Of a stretch of 55,149 nucleotides of DNA, positions 17,566-25,267 are shown piece by piece (within the stretch, counting starts at the first letter, position 1; every line of letters starts with the position of its first letter). The notes beneath the pieces were generated by a model that saw only the letters and a program-made list of their open reading frames with translations, did not search any database and was not told the origin of the DNA. Position numbers and translations under genes: made by a program. Origin of the DNA: CAZMJG01 sp964576365. GTDB taxonomy: Bacteria > Patescibacteriota > Microgenomatia > UBA1406 > GWC2-37-13. Where the stretch lies: the NCBI GenBank assembly GCA_964576365.1, contig CAZNUT010000002.1, positions 1 through 55,149 on the forward strand. The letters run 5' to 3'.

Positions 17566-18012
17566 TTAGGCGAGCTTTTTCAGCTCGTGCTCAAACTCTT
17601 CAAGATCCACAAACCTACGAAAAACTGATGCGAAACGAATATAAGCAACTTTATCTATCTCTTTAAGTTTAGAAGCTACCATAGTGCCTATATGTTGACT
17701 TTCAACCTCTGGTGTACCGCTCTGGATGATTTCCTGCTCGACTTTGCTCACTATCTCCCCCACCTGGGCCGCAGTCACCTTTGTTTTTCCTACCGCTTTG
17801 AATATGCCGTCTGTCAATTTCTTGCTGTCAAAACGTTCTCGTCTTTGATCTCTCTTTATCACAAGAATTGGTATATCTTCCACTCTTTCATACGTGGTAA
17901 AACGTTTCTTGCATTGCGCACAAGAACGTCTTCTGCGGATCGTACTCGCATTGTCTGAAACTCGTGTTTCGATCACTTCTGTAGTCTCATGCTGACAAAA
18001 GATGCATTTCAT
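17566..18012 (-). CDS. nrdR: Transcriptional repressor NrdR
   Basis: Nucleotide-sensing repressor of ribonucleotide reductase genes. It has 148 aa from the ATG at 18012. The N-terminal zinc ribbon has 'MKCIFC' and 'CAQCKKRFTTYE', followed by an ATP-cone domain from about residue 45 ('IPILVIKRDQRRERFD'). An in-frame ATG six codons upstream exists, but 18012 starts the family-typical 'MKC'. A TATACA box (18021-18026) ends 8 nt before it. It is the first gene of an nrdR-nrdJ operon. I looked for the paired NrdR-box palindromes in the upstream 150 bases and found none convincing. Confidence 0.95.
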   Translation of the reverse strand: MKCIFCQHETTEVIETRVSDNASTIRRRRSCAQCKKRFTTYERVEDIPILVIKRDQRRERFDSKKLTDGIFKAVGKTKVTAAQVGEIVSKVEQEIIQSGTPEVESQHIGTMVASKLKEIDKVAYIRFASVFRRFVDLEEFEHELKKLA

Positions 18013-18212
18013 ATTTGGGGTGTATATCAAATTTATACCACTATTGGTAGGTTTGCAACCTCTTTTATTATATCAAAATAGATCATTTTTAGCCAGCGCT
18101 ACGCTGGCGCTGATGATTAATTACTAATGTCTCGCTACAGGCTTCCAAGTAACAATTTCCAATAAATTCTTAATACTTAACAGGACTTACGCATTCATTC
18201 ATGTAATATATT

Positions 18213-18298
18213 GTCATAGTGCCTGCCTGCCGGCAGACAGGAGCTTGACCAACCATGACATGATAATGCTTGCCGTACTTCGTCAGGCTCACTATGAC
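18213..18298. repeat. Inverted-repeat element with nested 20-bp palindrome
   Basis: The ends GTCATAGTG (18213-18221) and CACTATGAC (18290-18298) are perfect inverted repeats. Immediately inside the left end lies CCTGCCTGCCGGCAGACAGG (18222-18241), a 20-bp near-perfect palindrome also found at 30150 and, decayed, at 36299. It looks like the palindrome inserted into an older element. Confidence 0.75.
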
Positions 18299-18473
18299 AA
18301 GCTTTGCTTATTCTCAATGTGCAAGCTCTATCTTAAAAAAGAAACCTTTTACCTTTTCACTTGTACCCATTACTAAACAAGCTGAATAACTGAGTTACTC
18401 TTCAACACTTTATAACTTTATAAATTTTACGAACGTTATAACTTGAGGACTTATCGTGCTTCTGATCGAGTGC

Positions 18474-18479
18474 TATAAT
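18474..18479 (+). promoter_or_regulatory. -10 box of the HARP gene (leaderless)
   Basis: TATAAT ends 7 nt before the ATG at 18487. The -35 region (TTATCG, 17 nt upstream) is weak. There is no Shine-Dalgarno. Confidence 0.55.
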
Positions 18480-18486
18480 AAGCTAT

Positions 18487-19104
18487 ATGAAAACATACAT
18501 CATAGACACCAATTTGTGCTTCAATATGGAGGCTGGCATGGGGCTGGGGGACACCACCGAGGGGATCATACGGACCCTGACTGATGGCCTTAAAAAAGCA
18601 GATGGAGAAATAGAAATCATGATGCCGCCACGTATTATAGATGAAATTAAAAGTTTTTTTGAAAATCCAGAACAACCCTTCTTGCTCGATTTTTTTAACA
18701 GCGTCACGATAAAATCTCCAAGTACAGCAAACCAACAGTTTAATGGGGAAGTAGTAGCTTCTCTTATTGAAGAGATGCGCCAACGGGCATATCGTGGCAT
18801 GAAAGCTGCCGAAGAAGAAATTATACGAGCTGCTGATCAATTTATGGGTAAAGAGGTGCTGAGCAAAAAGGACTTTCAAATCGCAACAGGAAAAATCGTA
18901 ACAAAGTTTCGTGAGCGATTTCGTACGGCTACCCGTACTGGTATGATTGATAGCCTTGCAGATATCGACCTCATCATGCTGGCGCGCGAAACGGGGGCAA
19001 TATTGGTAAGTTCTGACGAAGGCGTGATCACCTGGGGGAGACGGATGGGGGTGCGGGAACAGGGGGCTGCTGCTTTTGGAAGAGATGTACAAGCGTATCT
19101 TTAA
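18487..19104 (+). CDS. HARP-type protein-only RNase P (PIN domain, 'RNA ligase partner' family)
   Basis: Homologue of the Aquifex RNase P protein: a PIN-domain nuclease able to cut tRNA 5' leaders without RNA. It has 205 aa, normal for HARPs. The N-terminal strand ends in the catalytic Asp ('YIIDTN', D7). A helical middle ('IEEMRQRAYRGMKAAEEEI') contains the HARP-specific oligomerisation helices. The C-terminal nuclease part has D155, D159 and D177 in 'GMIDSLADIDLIMLARE' and 'LVSSDEGVITW', with the spacing of 4 and 18 that I recall for the Aquifex enzyme. Archaeal and bacterial members are often annotated 'RNA ligase partner'. The last 77 bases overlap the convergent gene at 19028-19717. Whether a canonical RNase P RNA exists elsewhere is unknown. 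Confidence 0.88.
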   Translation: MKTYIIDTNLCFNMEAGMGLGDTTEGIIRTLTDGLKKADGEIEIMMPPRIIDEIKSFFENPEQPFLLDFFNSVTIKSPSTANQQFNGEVVASLIEEMRQRAYRGMKAAEEEIIRAADQFMGKEVLSKKDFQIATGKIVTKFRERFRTATRTGMIDSLADIDLIMLARETGAILVSSDEGVITWGRRMGVREQGAAAFGRDVQAYL

Positions 19105-19717
19105 CCGCGGTTAAATCGTCTTTTGGACCGACTATATCTGTGGACTGACCGGTTGCTGTTTGTTTTTTGACCTCCTCTTCTTCATCTTCCGGCATCAAAT
19201 ACGACAACACATTGATGATCCGATCGGTCAATGTCAATGTAGGTCTGTCTTGATATACGATATGTTCTGCTAGGATACGGATGAGCTGTTTGCGGATTTC
19301 TTCTGATGGCACTACTAAAAATGTGTGTGTAAAAAAAGGCGGTGGACCAACCAGCGTAAGAATAGGGAACCCAAAACGGTCTACAAAATAAAAATGTGAA
19401 AGAGATTCCCAGCGCAAAGTAACACCAACAGCCTCAATACCAAATTTAGAAATCTTGTTTTCAACTATAGGAGGAGGAGTGATGGTCAGGACATAAAAAA
19501 GAAATAACACTGCCCAAATGGGTAAAATAAGAATTTTATCCCCAAGTAAAAAGATAAGAATAGAAAGCAGGATGGCAACAGCAAGATAAAAACGGAGCAC
19601 ATACTTGCTTCTTTTTTTATATGCTCGCACAGGTGCTTTCCAGCTATAAACGATTTGTGGATTCAACATTTCGTTGTTGGCCGAAGACTGGACGGGTACC
19701 GCGTCGGTAGGATACAT
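19028..19717 (-). CDS. Hypothetical membrane protein with two transmembrane helices
   Basis: Protein of 229 aa. Two adjacent helices (about residues 41-58 and 62-80, 'YLAVAILLSILIFLLG' and 'LPIWAVLFLFYVLTI') are followed by a cytoplasmic PH-like beta-rich stretch ('GIEAVGVTLRWESLSHFYFV', 'FGFPILTLVGPPPF'). The tail is acidic, then Pro-rich. This matches a common CPR layout of unknown function. The C-terminal about 25 residues are encoded antisense to the end of the HARP gene. The ATG at 19717 lies exactly 6 nt after TATACT (19724-19729), so it is probably leaderless. It is co-oriented with and 27 nt from the DUF4230 gene. Confidence 0.75.
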   Translation of the reverse strand: MYPTDAVPVQSSANNEMLNPQIVYSWKAPVRAYKKRSKYVLRFYLAVAILLSILIFLLGDKILILPIWAVLFLFYVLTITPPPIVENKISKFGIEAVGVTLRWESLSHFYFVDRFGFPILTLVGPPPFFTHTFLVVPSEEIRKQLIRILAEHIVYQDRPTLTLTDRIINVLSYLMPEDEEEEVKKQTATGQSTDIVGPKDDLTAVKDTLVHLFQKQQPPVPAPPSVSPR

Positions 19718-19744
19718 ACCTTTAGTATAACGAAGAATTCACAA

Positions 19745-20332
19745 TTAAAACTGGCATGTATTTTTCTGGGTCTGAATGATGATCGGCTTGTCGCTTATAG
19801 CAGATAACAAAGCCAGGAGCTGTTTTTCGGCATTTGTATTGGCCATATCGAGTACTCCTGCTTCGCACGCAGAGCGACGGATGGCTTCTTCGGCTTTAGT
19901 TCGGGCTTCAGCCTCAAGATTCATGTTGCCGCGTGTCAAAATACCAGTCCTTCTATCAAAAACGCGTGTTTGAGCATTATCAATTCGGGAGATAAGTATT
20001 TGTGGAGGAGGCAACATAACTATAATTTGATTTTTTTGTAATAATACATCTGTCGATTTCATTTGCGAAAAATCAATACCAGCTATCACTTCACCTCTTG
20101 CAACAAGTATCAGTTTATCTCCAAACAACATATCTCGCCATACACTACCAGATGATTCTTTGACTTCTACAATATTTTCACTTATAACAAGAGCTGTTTC
20201 GAGACGATTTAATTTGACCATCTCTTTTACAATGCTGGTGACTTGTGATGTAGTGCGACTCCGATCGAGCAGCAGTTTTGCGGCTATAAATACTATAATA
20301 AAGGTCGCTATCAATATAATAATTTTTTTCAT
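19745..20332 (-). CDS. DUF4230 family protein
   Basis: Protein of 195 aa with one N-terminal membrane helix ('KKIIILIATFIIVFIAAKLL') and an extracytoplasmic domain. The domain has the DUF4230 pattern: 'LETALVISENIVEVKE', 'LFGDKLILVARGEVIAGIDF', 'IIVMLPPPQILISRIDN', and a C-terminal helix with 'EAEARTKAEEAIRRSACEAG'. The function is unknown; the helix pattern recalls SPFH-like membrane proteins. The ATG at 20332 is preferred to an ATG seven codons upstream because it directly precedes the membrane helix. Cysteines at 171 and 193 could pair outside the cell. Confidence 0.8.
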   Translation of the reverse strand: MKKIIILIATFIIVFIAAKLLLDRSRTTSQVTSIVKEMVKLNRLETALVISENIVEVKESSGSVWRDMLFGDKLILVARGEVIAGIDFSQMKSTDVLLQKNQIIVMLPPPQILISRIDNAQTRVFDRRTGILTRGNMNLEAEARTKAEEAIRRSACEAGVLDMANTNAEKQLLALLSAISDKPIIIQTQKNTCQF

Positions 20333-20585
20333 ACAAAAACTGATGAATTGCAAATTACTAACACTTACCTTTCAACTTGACACATTCTTATAAAAACACA
20401 GCCATCATAATTCTTAAGTCCCTAAAACCTAACACCTGAAGCCTAAAACCAAACATCTGCCTGCCGGCAGGGGAAATGATATTTAAAAACAAAGTTACGC
20501 TACACTCTACACGTTGCGTGCTACACGACTTTATAAACTTGACGAACTTGATACACTATCCCTATTATACAATCATACATTGATC
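20333..20585. repeat. Intergenic repeat words and palindrome
   Basis: Divergent region of 253 bases. Words of the CCTAAAACCTAACACCT type (20421-20450) are shared with 31318-31340 and 27661-27680. A perfect 12-bp palindrome CCTGCCGGCAGG lies at 20460-20471. A 'GACTTTATAAACTTGACGAA' word lies at 20528-20547. A TATTATACA stretch before 20586 may hold the MarR promoter. Confidence 0.65.
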
Positions 20586-21041
20586 ATGCTTACAGCTTTA
20601 CGTAAATTAGTAAATAAAAAACACCTTTCACCGCAGCAAATTGTCGGCATGCATTGTCGCACACAAAGAGTATTTAAACACACGATCAAACCTTTCTTGC
20701 AGCCACTTCACATAACTCTTATTGACTGGGAGGTATTGGAACTACTCTCTGAAAAGGAAGATGGGCAACGATTCAACTCATTAGCAAAAGAATTAAAGAT
20801 AGAGGCGTCGTTTGCAACAGAAATAATCCAAAAGCTTGTCAAAAAACGACTTGTTATTATTGCAGCAGACGTCAGCGATAAGCGAGCAAAAATCATCAAA
20901 TTAACTGACAAAGGACACGAAATCAAAAAACAGATTGATGTGGTAATACAAGAACACGCATCGCGTCTTTTTGGCGAAGTGACTTCGTCGGAATATCAAG
21001 GATACTCGCAAATGATTGAAAAAATTTTAAAGAGCAATTAG
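20586..21041 (+). CDS. MarR family winged-helix regulator
   Basis: DNA-binding transcriptional regulator of 151 aa. It has a dimerisation helix at the N-terminus, a winged helix at about residues 45-115 ('LIDWEVLELLSEKEDGQRFN', 'IEASFATEIIQKLVKKRLV'), the wing 'DVSDKRAKIIKLTDKG' (the DxR...LT pattern diagnostic of MarR) and a C-terminal helix. The open frame begins earlier, but the first 24 codons are repeat-derived spacer, so ATG 20586 is the likely start. Targets are not evident; no palindrome of the expected kind is obvious beside the gene. Confidence 0.88.
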   Translation: MLTALRKLVNKKHLSPQQIVGMHCRTQRVFKHTIKPFLQPLHITLIDWEVLELLSEKEDGQRFNSLAKELKIEASFATEIIQKLVKKRLVIIAADVSDKRAKIIKLTDKGHEIKKQIDVVIQEHASRLFGEVTSSEYQGYSQMIEKILKSN

Positions 21042-21246
21042 CATACTGTCATGCAGATTAACATTTGATTAACACTTCTCCTGCTTGAGATATTTTAAGA
21101 GTCTTGCTTGACATACGAATACAACGACGCACGAAACCAAATTCTGACTCTCTGATACCCTACTAACTGATCAGTAGTCCAGCAACCAAATTACGAGTGT
21201 ACAAATCTACTAATTGACCACATAACTAAACATCGAATCTACTCAA

Positions 21247-22608
21247 TCACTGCGACTTGTTGATCCTCTCTGCGATTTCATTTTGCTCTTTGCCTATCTT
21301 TTCTTCGTCTGCAATCCAGGCTTTTTCTTCGGAAGAAAACCATTCATTGGCATCCATTCGTTTAATTACCTGCTTGTAACGCAAGATTCGTTGATCAATT
21401 AGCTCATTTATACGATCAATGTCTGTCTTATGTTTTTGATAAAATTCTTCAGCTTCCTTAATTTGAGCCCAACCTGGTTTGATACTTTCTAGATTCTTTA
21501 ATCCATCGCGCCAGCTTTGAATCTCCTCGCCTTTATAGTTTGGCGGCACATAGCCGGCAAGATGTTGCACAACAACCTGCACAGGGCAACCCTGCAACTC
21601 CCCCACAAACGTACTCACTCCAATATCATCGTAATCCTTATTCAATAAGAATGTCGCTGAACGTGGCTGCTCTACAAAAGCATCAAATAATTCCTTGGCA
21701 TCATAATAGCCCGTCATAGGAAACTCTCCAAACACGGTATTGCTATATCCCGCATCTCTCATCGCTTGTTCCATCTTGTATCCACTTTGTTTTGCTTCGA
21801 ATGAAAAATCATTGTACTTGAGCATTGCTTCTGCCCGAAGCCTTGCAGACCTCTCAAGCTTTGGCTCATATACAAGCGGAGGAAGGTTGTTTTTTCTCCT
21901 CTCTTCGTTCAAATAACCTACATACTCCTTAACGTCAAATAAAGACTGATGTTGTGTGGATAAATCATTTTTTGGATCTCTCCATAAAGACCCAAAGCGC
22001 TCGTTTTGTTTTGAAAATGGGATATAAAATTCTATATCTGTGCTATCGACCAACCCTATCTCACGTGAATCCATACTTACTTTTCTGTTATCACCCAATA
22101 CAAAAAATTTTCCTTCTGAAACCTTCACTTCTTGACAATCCTGAATAAACAGTCCGCCAAAAGTGGATCTCGGTTTAAATGTATACGCTTCCTGTTGCAC
22201 CTGACCATTCACATATGCAAAACCGTCTCTGATCGAAATTGTATCTCCTGGGAGGCCTATAATCCTTTTCACAAAACCAGATCCCTCTTCATGTTTTTTT
22301 CTCAATTGTGCTGCGGTTTCTTTATTTCGAAAAACCACAATATCTCCTCGCTGAAGTGGTTGTGGAATGATTTTGTGAATTCGATCGTCAGCGATATATC
22401 GTTGAAACGACACAAATCCCTCAGTGGGCAAAGTTGGCAACATTGAAGCTCCAGATACAGGCACCTGCAGAGGAATAACTCCATACATCTGAAGGATAAA
22501 CCATCCTCCCAGCATGACGCCAGAAAACAATATGACCTCTACTATAAAAAGGAGTAATTTAAATGGAAAAAAGAATGCTTTGATGAATATATTGCGTTGG
22601 GTTGCCAT
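21247..22608 (-). CDS. lepB: Signal peptidase I fused to a CAP/SCP-like domain
   Basis: Protein of 453 aa in three parts. Residues 1-215 are signal peptidase I: an N-terminal membrane helix, the catalytic Ser in 'SGASMLPTL', the catalytic Lys in 'GFVKRIIGLPGDTI', and box E 'VLGDNRKVSMDSREIG'. Residues about 225-370 are CAP-like ('VKEYVGYLNEERRKNNLPPL', 'ARLRAEAMLKYND', 'DDIGVSTFVGELQGCPVQVV'), but the usual His after the 'yFS' motif is Phe. Residues about 375-453 are charged and helical, probably a coiled coil. The enzyme removes signal peptides of the many secreted proteins here. The fusion places the CAP domain outside the membrane. It is divergent from the acyltransferase gene (30 bases). 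Confidence 0.9.
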   Translation of the reverse strand: MATQRNIFIKAFFFPFKLLLFIVEVILFSGVMLGGWFILQMYGVIPLQVPVSGASMLPTLPTEGFVSFQRYIADDRIHKIIPQPLQRGDIVVFRNKETAAQLRKKHEEGSGFVKRIIGLPGDTISIRDGFAYVNGQVQQEAYTFKPRSTFGGLFIQDCQEVKVSEGKFFVLGDNRKVSMDSREIGLVDSTDIEFYIPFSKQNERFGSLWRDPKNDLSTQHQSLFDVKEYVGYLNEERRKNNLPPLVYEPKLERSARLRAEAMLKYNDFSFEAKQSGYKMEQAMRDAGYSNTVFGEFPMTGYYDAKELFDAFVEQPRSATFLLNKDYDDIGVSTFVGELQGCPVQVVVQHLAGYVPPNYKGEEIQSWRDGLKNLESIKPGWAQIKEAEEFYQKHKTDIDRINELIDQRILRYKQVIKRMDANEWFSSEEKAWIADEEKIGKEQNEIAERINKSQ

Positions 22609-22638
22609 GATAGAGTAAAACTAGTACACTATTGTACT

Positions 22639-23652
22639 ATGCGAACCGTACGTAACGCCACTATAGACTATATGAGGGGTTTGGCGGTGGTCGTGATGAT
22701 CTTTCTCCATGTGTCCGCATTTTATCTTGCTGACAAAACAACATTCTTTTTCTGGAATTATCTGCATTTTGTTGTACCTCATTTTATATTCTGCTCTGCG
22801 TTTCTCGAATTCAGCAAAGGACCAAAAAAAATATTCATCAATCATCTTTTAAAAAGAGCACGGCGATTGTTGTTGCCTTACTGGCTCTATGTGATTTTTG
22901 TTTTTACAATAGCCTTTATCTCAACTGGAAAAATAAATGCGTACGCTCTTGTGAATAAATTATTGCTGTTACAGACAAATAGTCAGGATTACGACTGGCT
23001 AGTATTTCTCTTCATTTGTTTTGCCATCATTGTGCCTCTTGTTGCAAGTCTTGGTCGTAATCTAAAATTGATGCTCTTCGTATCGATCTCAACATTAATC
23101 ACCGCCATCCTTTTCATGTTTTATGATTCTCCCGTACCGTTTCGCCTTATGATGTGGATACCATGGACATTTTTTGTGATGTGCGTGTGGTGGATTGTTT
23201 ATTTTCTCCCTCGTTTCCCAACTACTCCCGTCATCGCGATTGTGGTCTCACTGGTGACTTGCCTCGTGACAGGCGCGATCATGCAAGGAATGAATAAATC
23301 GTGGATACTTACCCAGCATAAATATCCACCCGATCTTTTTTACCTATCATATGGCTCTTTTTGGACCTTCCTGAGTTTTTATCTATTTCAAAAATTTCAA
23401 CAATTTATACCATATTGGGTTGATATAACGCTCAAATTTTTGAGTCTTCATTCATATACTATATTTTTTATTCATTTCTTTCTTCTTACCTATGTTCTCA
23501 CGTTTAGAAGCACGTATGAAGTGGGGGTAGTGACCAATACATTTGTTCTGCTCGTGACTTCAATCATCGTACAAAAAATACTGATTAAGGTTTCCCAAAC
23601 GTTCGTGCGACAACCCTCCGGATCGAAAAGAGCTGAAAATCTACATCGCTAA
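22639..23652 (+). CDS. Acyltransferase 3 family membrane protein
   Basis: Integral membrane acyltransferase (OafA/YrhL class) of 337 aa that probably O-acylates a surface glycan. The N-terminal 'RNATIDYMRGLAVVVMIFLH' contains the conserved R...D...RG...H pattern of the family. About ten hydrophobic helices follow, ending in 'HSYTIFFIHFFLLTYVLTF', also typical. The chosen ATG (22639) is 8 nt after TACACT (22625-22630); an in-frame ATG at 22597 lies inside the lepB start region and is less likely. Donor and acceptor cannot be told from sequence. Confidence 0.85.
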   Translation: MRTVRNATIDYMRGLAVVVMIFLHVSAFYLADKTTFFFWNYLHFVVPHFIFCSAFLEFSKGPKKIFINHLLKRARRLLLPYWLYVIFVFTIAFISTGKINAYALVNKLLLLQTNSQDYDWLVFLFICFAIIVPLVASLGRNLKLMLFVSISTLITAILFMFYDSPVPFRLMMWIPWTFFVMCVWWIVYFLPRFPTTPVIAIVVSLVTCLVTGAIMQGMNKSWILTQHKYPPDLFYLSYGSFWTFLSFYLFQKFQQFIPYWVDITLKFLSLHSYTIFFIHFFLLTYVLTFRSTYEVGVVTNTFVLLVTSIIVQKILIKVSQTFVRQPSGSKRAENLHR

Positions 23653-23725
23653 ACAAAGATTTGGGACAAATCTGAATGTTGAAAGCTACAGGCAGGACCA
23701 ACAAGCTAATCAGCTCATACGCTAC

Positions 23726-23754
23726 TTGACCCACTCATGATTTTTCACTATAAT
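23726..23754 (+). promoter_or_regulatory. Sigma-70-type promoter of the FTR1 gene
   Basis: TTGACC (23726-23731), 17-nt spacer, TATAAT (23749-23754). The expected start near 23761 gives a leader of about 119 nt before the FTR1 ATG, one of the few long leaders in this window. Confidence 0.75.
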
Positions 23755-23798
23755 CGTGTTTAACTATTGCAATCATCTTATGAAATGGTTTTTTCTTT

Positions 23799-23860
23799 GA
23801 GGGAGACGATGATGACACGTCAGCTCTCCCAAAATACTAACCTCGTTAGGTATTTTTATT
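23799..23860 (+). promoter_or_regulatory. Structured leader with candidate attenuator before FTR1
   Basis: Hairpin 1 (23801-23830): GGGAG/CTCCC plus ACG/CGT. It holds the Shine-Dalgarno GAGGGAG in its stem and two ATGs in its loop. Hairpin 2 (23834-23853): ATACTAAC paired with GTTAGGTAT (one bulged G, 3-nt loop), followed directly by TTTTTATT, so it has the shape of an intrinsic terminator. It lies 20 nt before the FTR1 start. Confidence 0.6.
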
Positions 23861-23898
23861 ACCAGTTTCCTCCTTGTGTATGCTTCCAGCCTTTTTGA
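23809..23898 (+). CDS. Possible 29-aa upstream ORF overlapping the FTR1 start
   Basis: An ORF starting ATG ATG at 23809, preceded by a strong GAGGGAG, runs through both leader hairpins and stops with TGA at 23896-23898, overlapping the FTR1 ATG (23880) in another frame. The peptide ('MMTRQLSQNTNLVRYFYY' and onward) has no recognisable domain. It may be a leader peptide or serve translational coupling, since FTR1 itself has no Shine-Dalgarno. The existence of a product is inferred. Confidence 0.4.
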   Translation: MMTRQLSQNTNLVRYFYYQFPPCVCFQPF

Positions 23899-24710
23899 TC
23901 ACTCTTCGTGAAGTTATTGAAGCCTCGCTGATAGTCGCGACTATCCTTGGCATCCTAGTCAAATTAAATCAGCAAAAGGGCATAAAAACAGTTTGGATGG
24001 CTACCGCGTCCGCAGGAGGGCTCAGCATCTTGCTTTTGCTTGGTGGAAGCCTCCTTGGGATCAAAATACAGGAGTGGTATACCGGCAAAGTAGAGGAATT
24101 CATCGAAGGTATATTTATGGTGACATCTGCGGTATTTATCACCTGGGCTGTGTTTTTTCTCCATAATTATTTTGCAACATATAAAACCAAATTGCTTGTA
24201 AAAATAAAAGAAACGGTGGAGAATCAGGAGCAAAAAGGACTTTTTATGCTGGTTTTTACCGCGGTCTTTCGCGAAGGATTTGAAATTGTACTTTTCCTTT
24301 CTACTATTTATTTCTCATCTGACCCACAAAGTATTTTTACCGGTTTCGCAGGAGGGCTGGTGGGCGGACTTCTTATCTCCTTTGCGCTTTTTGCAGCGAC
24401 GCTTCGGATGCCTGTATACTATGCATTTCGGGTGACAAGCATCCTATTGATTCTTTTTGCAGGAGGGCTTCTCGCCCGCGGGGTACATGAATTTGCCGAA
24501 GCGGGTGTATTACCGGAGCTTGAAGCTATGACGATATTTTTTATGCCAGCAGCTCATACATATATAGGCCAGGTTATCAAGGCTGTTTTTGGCATCACTC
24601 GTGAAATGGATATTCTCCAGATGACGCTCTATGGAGGCTACATAGCCGCGATGGTGTGGAAGGTGTTTTTGAATAAAGGAACAAAAACTCAAAGCGTAGC
24701 GGAGAATTAA
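23880..24710 (+). CDS. FTR1 family iron permease
   Basis: High-affinity iron uptake permease of the Ftr1/EfeU family in the cytoplasmic membrane, 276 aa, about seven helices. Both Fe-binding motifs of the RExxE type are present: 'LREVIEASLI' in helix 1 (near residue 9) and 'FREGFEIVLF' in helix 4 (near residue 129). A glycine-rich 'GFAGGLVGGLLISF' follows. No multicopper oxidase or EfeO/EfeB partner is nearby. The start ATG at 23880 lacks a Shine-Dalgarno and is preceded by TTTCCTCC, an anti-Shine-Dalgarno-like run. Expression probably depends on the structured leader described above. Confidence 0.93.
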   Translation: MLPAFLITLREVIEASLIVATILGILVKLNQQKGIKTVWMATASAGGLSILLLLGGSLLGIKIQEWYTGKVEEFIEGIFMVTSAVFITWAVFFLHNYFATYKTKLLVKIKETVENQEQKGLFMLVFTAVFREGFEIVLFLSTIYFSSDPQSIFTGFAGGLVGGLLISFALFAATLRMPVYYAFRVTSILLILFAGGLLARGVHEFAEAGVLPELEAMTIFFMPAAHTYIGQVIKAVFGITREMDILQMTLYGGYIAAMVWKVFLNKGTKTQSVAEN

Positions 24711-24843
24711 TGCTAATGCGAACAGTTCTGTTTGTCGCCATTCCGAGGATTCTCGGAGTCGGTGAAGAAGAAGTAATTAAGGGATTGTGGTGCTTAACGT
24801 GCCTTCATTGAAAATGAATTCAAACCTATTACTAAAGCAATAG
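24711..24843. other. Spacer after FTR1
   Basis: No gene. A small hairpin CCGAG/CTCGG near 24751-24764 lacks a T-run. Confidence 0.4.
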
Positions 24844-25170
24844 ACTCCATTTAATACCAGTGCAACTGACGTGCAAGACGAAGGTCTTTGAGGAATAGAT
24901 GCTATTCGAACTGCAATTGCGGAAGATCGTCAACCACGAACAACATTTCGTCCTCCTCTTTCTATTGAACAAGGTGTTCGCTTCCTCCAATCTCCCGGCC
25001 TAACGGAAGCTTACAAGATTTATGACGAGGCTTGTAAAAAAGCAAAACAGCCTCCTATCTTTTCTTAGCATTAAAAAGCAGATGACGGTCTAGCATTTGA
25101 AGAAATGGGAAAATCGACCTATCTTTTTATCTGAAAGTTTAGAAAAATATCTTCAAAACAGCTAAATGCT
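24844..25170 (+). pseudogene. Decayed gene remnant with four in-frame stops
   Basis: One reading frame keeps protein-like composition for about 109 codons: 'NTSATDVQDEGL', stop, 'GIDAIRTAIAEDRQP', 'LSIEQGVRFLQSPGLTEAY', 'KIYDEACKKAKQPPIFS', stops, 'KADDGLAFEEMGKSTYLF', stop, 'KFRKISSKQLNAR'. Stops are TGA (24889), TAG (25066), TAA (25072) and TGA (25132). There is no start codon for the main block. This is best explained as a recently inactivated gene of unknown family. Mixed stop types argue against recoding. Confidence 0.55.
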
Positions 25171-25178
25171 CGCACTGC

Positions 25179-25207
25179 TTGAAATATGCATATTTTTTAT
25201 GTATAAT
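25179..25207 (+). promoter_or_regulatory. Promoter of the 165-aa gene
   Basis: TTGAAA (25179-25184), 17-nt spacer, TATAAT (25202-25207). A second TATAAT follows at about 25212. The leader to the ATG at 25268 is about 55 nt. Confidence 0.6.
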
Positions 25208-25267
25208 ATCCTATAATATTATTGTCGTGTCTTTTATTGTGTATTTATTGCTACTCATACCACACCT

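Larger units (their letters stand above)
18031..18486. repeat. Intergenic repeat mosaic between nrdR and the HARP gene
   Basis: No gene. It contains a 23-bp word (18142-18164) identical to 27576-27598. It also has a 30-bp word (18344-18373) matching 31265-31294 with one mismatch, and an 'ACTTTATAACTTTAT' word (from about 18407) shared with 31341 and, in part, 20528. Between them lies the inverted-repeat element 18213-18298. Confidence 0.75.

Noticed and set aside
17531..18200. NrdR boxes upstream of nrdR-nrdJ
   Set aside because: I looked for paired ACA-CwATATwG-TGT type palindromes and found none convincing.
18213..18298. Attachment site or IS end
   Set aside because: No transposase or integrase is next to it and there is no target duplication. 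It fits the dispersed noncoding repeat family better.
24844..25170. UGA recoding (as in Gracilibacteria) to explain the broken ORF
   Set aside because: TAG and TAA also interrupt the frame, and normal genes in the window end with TGA (for example VirB4 at 1518-1520).
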